A stretch of 64,000 nt of DNA from assembly GCA_022787085.1 (NCBI GenBank), contig JALFVE010000033.1, positions 1-64,000 of the forward strand, in the 5' to 3' direction. This DNA comes from Oscillospiraceae bacterium (GTDB lineage Bacteria; Bacillota; Clostridia; Oscillospirales; Ruminococcaceae). Below the pieces are notes generated by a model, which ran no database searches, was not told the origin of the DNA, and saw nothing but the letters and a program-made list of their open reading frames with translations. Position numbers and translations under genes: made by a program. Positions 41,849-49,616 of this stretch are shown here, piece by piece. The stretch's first letter is position 1. Every line of letters begins with the position of its first letter.

Positions 41849-42760
41849 TCATCCAAGCCTGAGCATTTCGTCAATGCATACCTTAGCCTTGAGTCTTGTT
41901 TCCTCGGGGAGAATGATCTCCTCGCCGTCAGTGCCCTCAAGGCAGTGGAGCACATCGGTGATGGAGGTGATCTTCATATTATGGCAGAAGCAGTCCTTAG
42001 AAAGAGCGTAGAACATCTTGTCGGGACATTCGATGCTCAGATGCTGAACGATGCTGTTTTCGGTGCCGATAATAAATTCCTTAGCGGAGCTTTTCTTTGC
42101 AAAATCCATAATACCCGTGGTGCTGCCCGCATAATCAGCCATAGCGGTAACAGCGGGCTGACATTCGGGGTGAAGGAGCACAAGGGCATCCGGATGAGCC
42201 TCCTTAGCCTTCTGAACTTCTTTAACAGTGATTCGTGCATGGGTTGGACAGCCGCCGCTAATAAATTTGAACTGCTTTTCGGGTATCTGCTTTGCAACGT
42301 AATCGCCTAAATTGCAGTCGGGGATAAAAAGGATCTTGTCAGCGTCCATCTTCCTGATGATATCCACAGCTGAGGAAGAGGTAACGCAGACATCGCAGAG
42401 GGTCTTAAGCTCAGCGGTGGTGTTTATGTAGGCAACGGTCTTGTAGCCCTTGTACATATCCTGAAGCTGACGGAGCATATCCACGTCAAGCTGCTCCGCC
42501 ATGGGGCAGCCCGCCTCGGAACGGGGCAGATAAACCTTTTTTTCGGGAGAAAGGATCTTGCAGGTCTCCGCCATAAAGCGAACGCCGCACATGATAACTC
42601 CCTCGCAGTCAGTCGCAGCAGCCTTCTGGGCAAGTCCGAAGGAATCTCCCGTAAAATCAGCGATCTCAAGAATATCGTGAGTCTGGTAGCAGTGAGCGAG
42701 AATACAGATGTTCTTTTCTTTTTTCAGCTTGATTATCTTTTCCTGAATATCCTTTATCAT
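41849..42760 (-). CDS. nadA: quinolinate synthase
   Basis: Makes quinolinate from iminoaspartate and dihydroxyacetone phosphate with a [4Fe-4S] cluster. The motifs LAHCYQTHDI, GDSFGLAQKA, CGVRFMAETCKIL, PRSEAGCPMAEQ, FIPDCNLGDYVA, LLHPECQPAV, GTENSIVQHL and KDCFCHNMK are all present and supply the three cluster cysteines. The 303-residue length is normal. nadB and nadC, usually adjacent, are not in the window. The ATG at 42760 has TTGGAG 9 bases upstream. Confidence 0.97.
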   Translation of the reverse strand: MIKDIQEKIIKLKKEKNICILAHCYQTHDILEIADFTGDSFGLAQKAAATDCEGVIMCGVRFMAETCKILSPEKKVYLPRSEAGCPMAEQLDVDMLRQLQDMYKGYKTVAYINTTAELKTLCDVCVTSSSAVDIIRKMDADKILFIPDCNLGDYVAKQIPEKQFKFISGGCPTHARITVKEVQKAKEAHPDALVLLHPECQPAVTAMADYAGSTTGIMDFAKKSSAKEFIIGTENSIVQHLSIECPDKMFYALSKDCFCHNMKITSITDVLHCLEGTDGEEIILPEETRLKAKVCIDEMLRLG

Positions 42761-42803
42761 AAAAAACAACTCCAATGGGGTGAACAGTATATTTATAATT
42801 TAT

Positions 42804-42832
42804 ATTATACCATTTTACCGCATTTTTTTCAA
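42804..42832 (-). promoter_or_regulatory. nadA promoter
   Basis: On the minus strand TTGAAA (42827-42832) and TATAAT (42804-42809) have a 17-base spacer. The spacer contains ATTTTACCGCA (plus-strand reading, 42812-42822), the same 11 bases found over the nadE promoter. Confidence 0.65.
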
Positions 42833-42896
42833 GCCAAAACGGTAAATATAATTTTACAGAGAATTTACCGAAACCCCGTCAAAAAACGGTAAAAAT
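42812..42896. repeat. five alternating TTTACCG-type half-sites upstream of nadA
   Basis: ATTTTACCG (42812-42820), CGGTAAAT (42840-42847), ATTTTAC (42851-42857), ATTTACCG (42863-42870) and CGGTAAAAAT (42887-42896) occur in alternating orientation within 85 bases. This looks like a cluster of operators for one DNA-binding protein. It could serve nadA, the divergent dnaD gene, or both. Confidence 0.5.
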
Positions 42897-42982
42897 GTAC
42901 AAAACCCGCCTTAATATTCTGCCGTATAGAAATACGAAGCGGAAAACTATGCAAAATATATATAGAATTTTTTCTTGGGCTG

Positions 42983-42991
42983 TGCTATAAT
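42983..42991 (+). promoter_or_regulatory. extended -10 promoter of dnaD
   Basis: TGC-TATAAT at 42983-42991 is an extended -10 element without a good -35. It lies 37 bases before the dnaD start. Confidence 0.5.
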
Positions 42992-43027
42992 ATAATAATA
43001 AACTTTAATGAGAAATAAGGAGAACAA

Positions 43028-44068
43028 ATGGAATATAAAATCAACTGGGACTGCTGTGAGGGAGTATTTGCAGTACCCGACGCAGCTGCAGATGGACTAA
43101 AGCTTGCAAGCGGAAAGGCAGTCAAGGTGCTTGTATATTTTATGAAATACCGCAGCCTGCCCGAGCGTCCCGAGGATATCGGAGTGACAGCGGAGGATGC
43201 GGAGGACGCCCTGTCCTATTGGGAGCAGCTTGGAATACTGAAAAAAGCGGGAAGCGAAACGGTACAGACACCGAAGCCCGCTTCCGAGAATGACGCAAAG
43301 CCATGTGAGCCCGTTCGGATCATAGCCCCGCCGCCGGAGCCGAAGGCTGCCGAGAAAAAGCCTGTGATAAAGTCCGTAAAGGCGCTGCTGCCCACGGAAA
43401 TAGCCGAGCGGATAGAGCAGTCCGAGGAAATAGCCTTTCTTTTCAGAAGCGCAGAGCAGAGCCTTGGTCGGGTGCTTACCTTTGACGATCAGCGGACAAT
43501 ACTGTGGTTTTACGATCATCTTGGAATGTCGGCAGATATCATAATCATGCTCATAGCCTACTGCTGTTCGGTGGGCAGGGGAAATATGGGAAAGATAGAA
43601 AAGATCGCCGTAGAGTGGCATGAGAAGAATATAACCACCCATGAGCAGGCGGAAAATGAGATACTTTCCATGCAGAAGGCATTTTCCTTTGAGGGAAAGG
43701 TGCAGTCAAGGCTGAAGCTCCAGAGCAAGCTCACGGATTCCCAGAAGAAGTACATAGATTCATGGTCGGGAATGGATATCACTATAGATATGGTTGAGCT
43801 TGCCTATGATAAGACCGTTGACGGCATCGGCAAGCCCTCCTTCAATTATATGGATAAAATACTCAGAAAGTGGCATGAAAACGGCATAACAAACGTGACC
43901 GCCGCCGCAGAATTTGACGAGCGAACAAAGCCTGTGAGAAAGACGGAGAAAAAAGCCGCAGCGGAAGCAAAGCCCTCCGCAGCGCCCTCCTACGATCTTG
44001 ATCTGCTGTTTGAGCACGCTCTGAAAACCACTCCCACAGTCAAGAAAAACGGAGAGGAGGCAAGATGA
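43028..44068 (+). CDS. DnaD-domain replication initiation protein
   Basis: A 346-residue protein with an N-terminal winged-helix-like region (about 10-75), a Pro/Ala-rich linker, and two DnaB_2/DnaD repeats: about 120-220 (LGRVLTFDDQRTILWFYDHLGM, GRGNMGKIEKIAVEWHEKNI) and about 235-295 (YIDSWSGMDITIDMVELAYD, SFNYMDKILRKWHENGI). Such proteins help load the replicative helicase with PriA and DnaI. The adjacent gene is a DnaC/DnaI-type loader, with start and stop overlapping at ATGATGA, so the two are made together. Confidence 0.88.
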   Translation: MEYKINWDCCEGVFAVPDAAADGLKLASGKAVKVLVYFMKYRSLPERPEDIGVTAEDAEDALSYWEQLGILKKAGSETVQTPKPASENDAKPCEPVRIIAPPPEPKAAEKKPVIKSVKALLPTEIAERIEQSEEIAFLFRSAEQSLGRVLTFDDQRTILWFYDHLGMSADIIIMLIAYCCSVGRGNMGKIEKIAVEWHEKNITTHEQAENEILSMQKAFSFEGKVQSRLKLQSKLTDSQKKYIDSWSGMDITIDMVELAYDKTVDGIGKPSFNYMDKILRKWHENGITNVTAAAEFDERTKPVRKTEKKAAAEAKPSAAPSYDLDLLFEHALKTTPTVKKNGEEAR

Positions 44069-45048
44069 TGACCCGAACCGAAATACGCCATAAGGCGAAT
44101 GAAGAAATGGAAAGGCGGAAGCTGAGAGCAGAAAACGAAGCCGCCGACAGACAGCGGGAAATATATGCAAAGATACCCGAGATAGGGGAAATACGGCGAA
44201 TGCTTGCCCATACCGCCACCGAGTTATCCCGAATGATAATCGGCAGAAAGGGCGATTACAAGGAAAATTTCGAGAAGCTCCGCAGGAATAATCAGGACGG
44301 CGCAAATATGATAAAGGAGCTTTTAAGATCAAAGGGTTATCCCGAGGATTATCTTGAAACACATTACCGCTGCAAGGTGTGCAATGATACAGGATATACC
44401 GAAAGGGAGATGTGCGACTGCATGAAGCGGCTTATAAGCAAAATAGCCGCCGAGGAGCTTAATCGCTCCGCCAATCTTCCCGACGCAGATTTCGCCCATT
44501 TCAGCCTTGAATATTACAGAGGAATCACAATTGACGGAATAGACTGCTATAGCCTGATGTCAAAAAATCTGAGCTTCTGCAGAGAATATGCAGCGCTGTT
44601 TACCGAAAGCTCCGACAGTCTTTTAATGCTTGGAAAAACGGGAGTAGGCAAGACCCATCTGTCCATGTCCATCGCCAAGGAGGTTATTGAAAAGGGCTAT
44701 AACGTGATATACGGCTCTGTGATAAATCTCCTCAGAAGCATAGAAAAGGAGCATTTCAGCAGAGGCGAACAGGTGAGCGATACCCTTGAGAGCGTGTGCA
44801 GCTGCGACCTGCTAATATTTGACGACTTAGGCTCGGAGCATCACACCCCCTTTTACGAATCCACTCTCTATAATATCATCAACACCCGCATAAACACAGG
44901 CAAGCCCATAATAATAAGCACCAATCTCACAAAAGAGGAGCTTGCATCGACCTATAACGAAAGAATAATCTCAAGAATTTTCTGCTGCTGCACCCTGCTC
45001 CTTTTCGCAGGACGTGACGTAAGGCAGCTTAAAAGGATAAACGGATAA
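44065..45048 (+). CDS. DnaC/DnaI-type helicase loader ATPase
   Basis: A 327-residue protein: an N-terminal helical region with zinc-type cysteines (CKVCNDTGY, then CDCMK, about 110-127), then an AAA+ domain with Walker A LGKTGVGKTHLSMSI (about 190-203), Walker B CDLLIFDDLGSE and STNLTKEEL. It is expected to load the replicative helicase with the upstream DnaD protein. It starts at ATGATG overlapping the dnaD stop; 44068 is the alternative start. Confidence 0.92.
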   Translation: MMTRTEIRHKANEEMERRKLRAENEAADRQREIYAKIPEIGEIRRMLAHTATELSRMIIGRKGDYKENFEKLRRNNQDGANMIKELLRSKGYPEDYLETHYRCKVCNDTGYTEREMCDCMKRLISKIAAEELNRSANLPDADFAHFSLEYYRGITIDGIDCYSLMSKNLSFCREYAALFTESSDSLLMLGKTGVGKTHLSMSIAKEVIEKGYNVIYGSVINLLRSIEKEHFSRGEQVSDTLESVCSCDLLIFDDLGSEHHTPFYESTLYNIINTRINTGKPIIISTNLTKEELASTYNERIISRIFCCCTLLLFAGRDVRQLKRING

Positions 45049-45059
45049 GGAGGATAATC

Positions 45060-45281
45060 ATGTTAACAGTATTAAAGATCAAATTCGAGCGTTTTATTAA
45101 GTCACTGGATGTGAATGTAACCATTAAAAAGCGTGAGCTGGTGCTGGCGATCGCCGCCTGCACACTGCTGGGCATTGTGATCGGTGCCCTTTTCAGCCCC
45201 CGAAAGAGTACTGTCATCGGCAGCTACAACAGTGCCGACAATAACAGCTGCGGCAGCAGCGACGAAAACGAGGAAGAATAA
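45060..45281 (+). CDS. small single-pass membrane protein of unknown function
   Basis: 73 residues with one helix (LAIAACTLLGIVIGALF, about 28-46) between a basic N-terminal part and an Asn/Ser/Glu-rich acidic tail. Ribosome site AAGGAGG is ideal, 6 bases from the ATG. It follows the helicase loader by 11 bases and so is in that operon. No family recognised. Confidence 0.75.
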   Translation: MLTVLKIKFERFIKSLDVNVTIKKRELVLAIAACTLLGIVIGALFSPRKSTVIGSYNSADNNSCGSSDENEEE

Positions 45282-45321
45282 AAAATGAGGGACTTCGGGA
45301 AAAATAACCGAAGTCCCTTGC
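45281..45321. terminator. terminator between the small membrane gene and fliB-like gene
   Basis: GGGACTTCGG (45289-45298) pairs with CCGAAGTCCC (45308-45317). On the minus strand it is followed by TCATTTTTTATT, a good terminator; on the plus strand the T-run is weak. Confidence 0.75.
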
Positions 45322-46287
45322 TTATTCGCAATACTCTTCATACAGAAAATTAAACACCGCCTCAAGATTTTCGCTGCTGTATTCAACCTCTTTTGACCAT
45401 AAACAAGCAGCGTCCAAAATGCTCATAAAGCAGCCTCTTTGAATAAGTGCTATCATCTGAGCCGAAAAGATCGCAAAAGCGGGTTTAAGAAATATAATCT
45501 CATCCGGCTCCGCTTTCAAAAAATATCTGAAAATAAAGTAGGACAGTATGTTTTTATATTTTGCAGTATCCGAGAAATCAAGATCAATATCCGCAGAAAG
45601 CCGGTTGCAGACATCATTCCACCTGTCATTAATGGGTTCGAGAGAGAGAAGCATGGAAACAGCCTTTTCGGTGAATTTGCGGGAGCGGAGCATACCCACT
45701 TTGTTGGGATAGTAGCCCGTCAAATCATTCCCCACCTCAGCCGAATAAAACAGCAGATTTTGGCATACAGAAAAAATATCCTTACCGTTTTCAATTATTT
45801 TAAATAGATCCGACCTGATATCAAGCAAACGGAGGCGGAACGTATCCAAAGGTTCACTTTCACTGTCCTCGGAGCGGAGAATGTGCAGCCCGAAGGGCTT
45901 ATCGCTGTTAATAATGATACGGGCAGCCTCCTCGCAGCAAAGCCCGATGCCCATTTCGCATCTTTCCCCGAACCATTCCCTGAAACGTGGGTGAAGCGAG
46001 CATATCTCGCAAAGCATATCCTCACCGCCCGAAAGAATAAGCCTGCAAAGGTTGTTATCGTTCAGAAAGGGGCACCTGTCACCCGACGCAAGAGTAAAGC
46101 AGTCCGAGCCGTCCTCGGAGCGGGTAATATTCGTACGCAGCTCATCACCGAGAGGACCGTCAAGCTTTAAGTATTTCTCAAGGGTCACGCTGTCAATGTC
46201 GATTTCCCAGCCAATGCAGCAGTTGTCATTACAATCCGAGCCAATGCAGGAAAAATCCTCGTAATAGTCGGGAACAAAAATATCCAT
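45322..46287 (-). CDS. FliB-type flagellin lysine-N-methylase family protein
   Basis: A 321-residue cysteine-rich protein. The N-terminus FSCIGSDCNDNCCIGWEID followed by DRCPFL, LCRLIL and LCEICSLHPRF is the cluster-binding pattern of the FliB family (YkgJ-like zinc/iron-binding region). FliB in Salmonella methylates flagellin lysines. No flagellar gene is present here, so its substrate may be another surface protein. It has its own promoter and terminator; ribosome site AAAGGGGGA. Confidence 0.8.
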   Translation of the reverse strand: MDIFVPDYYEDFSCIGSDCNDNCCIGWEIDIDSVTLEKYLKLDGPLGDELRTNITRSEDGSDCFTLASGDRCPFLNDNNLCRLILSGGEDMLCEICSLHPRFREWFGERCEMGIGLCCEEAARIIINSDKPFGLHILRSEDSESEPLDTFRLRLLDIRSDLFKIIENGKDIFSVCQNLLFYSAEVGNDLTGYYPNKVGMLRSRKFTEKAVSMLLSLEPINDRWNDVCNRLSADIDLDFSDTAKYKNILSYFIFRYFLKAEPDEIIFLKPAFAIFSAQMIALIQRGCFMSILDAACLWSKEVEYSSENLEAVFNFLYEEYCE

Positions 46288-46314
46288 ATCAAAAATCCCC
46301 CTTTGATAAAAATT

Positions 46315-46343
46315 ATAATAGCATAAATCCTCCGTACTGTCAA
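46315..46343 (-). promoter_or_regulatory. sigma-A promoter of the fliB-like gene
   Basis: On the minus strand TTGACA (46338-46343) and TATTAT (46315-46320) are 17 bases apart. Confidence 0.7.
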
Positions 46344-46441
46344 TAAATTATTTTTTGAGTATAATAATACAAAAAATCTCAAAAAAGCACTTGATTTTTT
46401 GTTTGATAAGTGGTAATATAGGAAATGTATATGAATAAGTG

Positions 46442-46470
46442 TTTATTTCTTAATAAAAATGTGATATAAT
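46442..46470 (+). promoter_or_regulatory. promoter of the ACT-UPF0210-V-ATPase series
   Basis: TTTATT (46442-46447) and TATAAT (46465-46470) are 17 bases apart, with TG before the -10 (extended -10). It is the only clear promoter before the V-ATPase genes. Confidence 0.65.
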
Positions 46471-46507
46471 TGGCTGTAAATGATTTTATATATGGAGGAT
46501 AATATCT

Positions 46508-46777
46508 ATGAAAGCAGTAATCACCGTAATCGGAAAGGACGCAGTGGGCATTCTTGCAAAGGTAAGCGCTATCTGTGCCGAGAATAACGCCAACGTTATC
46601 GAAGTGACCCAGAGCGTATTGCAGGATATGTTTGCAATGATAATGCTTGTGGATATCACAAAGATGAGCAATGATTTTGTGGCATTGCAGGATAAGCTCA
46701 CAGATCTCGGAGACAGTCTGGGACTGAAGATACACACCATGCATGAGGATATTTTCAATACCATGCACAGAATATAA
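46508..46777 (+). CDS. ACT-domain protein, UPF0237 family
   Basis: An 89-residue single ACT domain (MKAVITVIGKDAVGILAKVS, then NVIEVTQSVLQDMFAMIMLVDI). UPF0237 proteins resemble the GcvR regulator and are expected to bind an amino acid. It is followed by a UPF0210 gene 18 bases later, a pairing widespread in Firmicutes whose function is unknown. Ribosome site TGGAGG. Confidence 0.9.
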   Translation: MKAVITVIGKDAVGILAKVSAICAENNANVIEVTQSVLQDMFAMIMLVDITKMSNDFVALQDKLTDLGDSLGLKIHTMHEDIFNTMHRI

Positions 46778-46795
46778 CATGGGGAGAATGTACTT

Positions 46796-48151
46796 ATGCT
46801 AAATGTTTACGATATACTTGAAACCATCCGAATGATACAGGACGAGTGCCTTGATATCAGAACAATAACCATGGGAATATCTCTTATGGACTGCATCGAC
46901 AGCGATATCGACAGAGCCTGTGAAAAGGTCTATGAGAAGATAACCCGCTGTGCAGGAAAGCTTGTAAAGACAGGCGAGGAGATAGAAAAGGAATACGGTA
47001 TTCCTATTATAAATAAGAGAATATCCGTAACCCCCATCGCAATAGTATCCGCAGCCTGCAATGCAAGCCCCGTAAAATTTGCGCTGACAATGGAAAGAGC
47101 CGCAAAGGAGTGCGGAGTAAACCTTATCGGCGGATATTCCGCGCTTGTGCAGAAGGGCTTTTCCGCAGGAGATGAAAGGCTTATCCGTTCAATACCCGAA
47201 GCCCTTGCATCAACCACCTGCGTGTGCTCTTCGGTAAATATCGGCTCCACCAAAACGGGAATCAATATGGACGCCGTAAAGCTCATGGGAAATATTGTCA
47301 GAGAATCTGCGGAAGCAACGGTGGATAATCAGTGCTTCGGCGCAGCAAAGCTTGTGGTATTCTGCAACGCAGTAGACGATAATCCCTTTATGGCAGGCGC
47401 ATTCCATGGCGTGGGCGAGCCTGACTGCATAATAAACGTGGGCGTTTCGGGACCCGGAGTAGTCCGCTCCGCACTTTCAAAATACCCCGACGCAGATATC
47501 AACGAGCTTGCGGATATAATCAAAAAGACTGCATATAAAATAACAAGAGTAGGTCAGCTTGTAGGCGTAAGAGCCTCCGAGAAGCTGGGCGTGCCCTTCG
47601 GAATAGTAGACCTATCCCTTGCACCCACTCCCGCAGTAGGCGACAGCGTAGCCTATATCCTTGAGGAGATGGGTCTGGAGAAGTGCGGCTGCGCAGGAAC
47701 AACAGCCTGCCTTGCAATGCTCAATGATGCCGTTAAAAAGGGCGGCGTAATGGCTTGCTCAAGAATAGGCGGACTTTCGGGTGCATTTATCCCCGTTTCG
47801 GAGGATGCAGGAATGATAGCCGCAGCAGAAAGCGGCTCCCTGCTTATCGAAAAGCTTGAGGCAATGACCGCAGTATGCTCTGTGGGACTTGATATGATAG
47901 TTATCCCGGGTGATACTCCCGCAGAAGTCATTTCGGGAATAATCGCAGACGAAGCGGCAATTGGCATGGTAAACTGCAAGACCACCGCCGTAAGAGTAAT
48001 TCCCGCCATAGGCTGCAAGGAGGGAGATGTCCTCGACTGGGGCGGACTTTTCGGAAAGGGTCCCGTAATGAAGGTAAACACCTATTCCCCCTCCAAATTC
48101 ATCAACCGCGGAGGACAGATACCCGCACCGCTTCACAGCCTTAAAAACTGA
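46796..48151 (+). CDS. UPF0210 (DUF711) family protein
   Basis: A 451-residue soluble protein with [12 protein letters not shown] near the start, [17 protein letters not shown] and the Gly-rich [23 protein letters not shown], all typical of UPF0210. The fold is related to pyruvate formate-lyase-like barrels but no Gly-radical motif is seen. Function unknown; co-transcription with the ACT gene suggests amino-acid-linked regulation. The stop lies 17 bases before the V-ATPase genes. Confidence 0.9.
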   Translation: MLNVYDILETIRMIQDECLDIRTITMGISLMDCIDSDIDRACEKVYEKITRCAGKLVKTGEEIEKEYGIPIINKRISVTPIAIVSAACNASPVKFALTMERAAKECGVNLIGGYSALVQKGFSAGDERLIRSIPEALASTTCVCSSVNIGSTKTGINMDAVKLMGNIVRESAEATVDNQCFGAAKLVVFCNAVDDNPFMAGAFHGVGEPDCIINVGVSGPGVVRSALSKYPDADINELADIIKKTAYKITRVGQLVGVRASEKLGVPFGIVDLSLAPTPAVGDSVAYILEEMGLEKCGCAGTTACLAMLNDAVKKGGVMACSRIGGLSGAFIPVSEDAGMIAAAESGSLLIEKLEAMTAVCSVGLDMIVIPGDTPAEVISGIIADEAAIGMVNCKTTAVRVIPAIGCKEGDVLDWGGLFGKGPVMKVNTYSPSKFINRGGQIPAPLHSLKN

Positions 48152-48168
48152 TTATAAGGAGAACAGCA

Positions 48169-48480
48169 ATGGACGATATAATCAAGTCGATAATCGAGAT
48201 CGACAGGGGAGCGTCAAAGCGAATCGAGGAAGCCGAAAAGCAGAAGCTCCGAATGATCGAGGAGGCAAGAGCAGAGGAGGAGCGTATAATAGCAGCCGCC
48301 CTCGAAGCAAAGAAAGCCGAGCTTGCTGAGCTTGAAAAGGAAGAGCTTAATAAGACCAACGCCAGGATCTCCGAGCTTATGCAGGAAAAGAATGAAAAGC
48401 TTGAAGCCATGAAGCAGAGCTTCGAGAAAAATTCCGACAAATGGTGTGAGGAGATCTTCAAAGCCGTTATCTCCATATAA
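48169..48480 (+). CDS. ntpF: V-type ATPase peripheral stalk subunit G/H (coiled coil)
   Basis: A 103-residue protein that is almost all charged helix (IEEAEKQKLRMIEEARAEEE, ELEKEELNKTNARISELM), as in the G/H peripheral stalk subunit that pairs with subunit E. It opens the V-ATPase cluster with ribosome site AAGGAG. Identification rests on coiled-coil character and position. Confidence 0.8.
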   Translation: MDDIIKSIIEIDRGASKRIEEAEKQKLRMIEEARAEEERIIAAALEAKKAELAELEKEELNKTNARISELMQEKNEKLEAMKQSFEKNSDKWCEEIFKAVISI

Positions 48481-48514
48481 AAAAGCGAGCATATAAGAGG
48501 GGAGGGATACCGCC

Positions 48515-49570
48515 TTGATGAATAAAAAAAGCCGAGGCAGGCGAAATCTTAACGCCACAGTGGCAAAAATGCACGCCGTTTACGGAAAAAGGCTCAAGCA
48601 GGAGGATTATTCGGCGCTGCTCAGCTGTACCTCTGTATCCGACGCAGCGGGATATTTAAAGCGAAGCACCTATTTCAGCCGAGCACTGGAGGGAGTGGAT
48701 ACGGAGAATATCCACCGAGGGAATCTGGAAAATATACTGCGCAGAAGCCTTATCGAGAATTATTTCCGAATAATCGGCTTTGAGAAGATAGGCGGGGATG
48801 AGTTTTACAATTTCATTATTGTAAAGACGGAAATTGACGAGATACTCATCTGTATCCTCCATCTTAATGCGGGAACAGGCGACCATATCACTACGCTGCC
48901 CATCTATATGAATAAATATACCTCCTTTAATTTAATGGAGCTTGCAAGGGTGGGGAGCTATGACGAGCTTCTGAGCCTGACTGAGAAAACGCCCTATTAC
49001 AGCATATTAAAGGCAAATAAGCCCGATGAAAGCGGGCATATCAACTATCCCGCCATCGAGCTGAAGCTGAGGACATATTATTCCAACCGCCTTGCGGAAT
49101 CACTGAAAAAATTCGGCGGGGAAACGGAAAAGCGGCTGAGAAGCTATATCGGCACCCAGATAGATATGATAAATATCATCAACAGCTATCGGATGAAGCG
49201 GTATTTCAACGCCGATTCCGAGGAGATAAAATCCCGAATGATACCCATCTATATGCGGATACCCGAGCAGAAAATGGACGAGCTTTACAGTGCAAGGGAC
49301 GATAAGGATTTTCTTGAAAAGCTTTCAAAAACCTATTACGGCAGAGAAATAACGGAAAAGGGCTTTGATATGAAAAATCCGGAAATGTCGCTGGTGCAGT
49401 TCAGATTTTTGCAGACGAAGCGGGCATTTTCCCGCTCCACCACAGCGCCTGAGTGCTTCTATACCTTTATCCAGCTATCGGAGATAGAGGTAAAGAACAT
49501 CATCAGGATAATCGAGGGAATAAGATATTCACTTCCCACAAAGGAAATTGCCGAGCTTATCATAACCTGA
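48515..49570 (+). CDS. ntpC: V-type ATPase subunit C
   Basis: A 351-residue helical protein of the archaeal/bacterial subunit C (yeast d) family, which joins the central stalk to the rotor ring. Visible family features include NATVAKMHAVYGKRL, IENYFRIIGFEK and the C-terminal EIEVKNIIRIIEGIRY. The TTG at 48515 is 9 bases from GGAGG; the following ATG at 48518 is the alternative start. Confidence 0.88.
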   Translation: MMNKKSRGRRNLNATVAKMHAVYGKRLKQEDYSALLSCTSVSDAAGYLKRSTYFSRALEGVDTENIHRGNLENILRRSLIENYFRIIGFEKIGGDEFYNFIIVKTEIDEILICILHLNAGTGDHITTLPIYMNKYTSFNLMELARVGSYDELLSLTEKTPYYSILKANKPDESGHINYPAIELKLRTYYSNRLAESLKKFGGETEKRLRSYIGTQIDMINIINSYRMKRYFNADSEEIKSRMIPIYMRIPEQKMDELYSARDDKDFLEKLSKTYYGREITEKGFDMKNPEMSLVQFRFLQTKRAFSRSTTAPECFYTFIQLSEIEVKNIIRIIEGIRYSLPTKEIAELIIT

Positions 49571-49616
49571 GAAGCTCTGTAAATAAACAGACAGAAAGGA
49601 CGGTGCGTCTGTAAAA

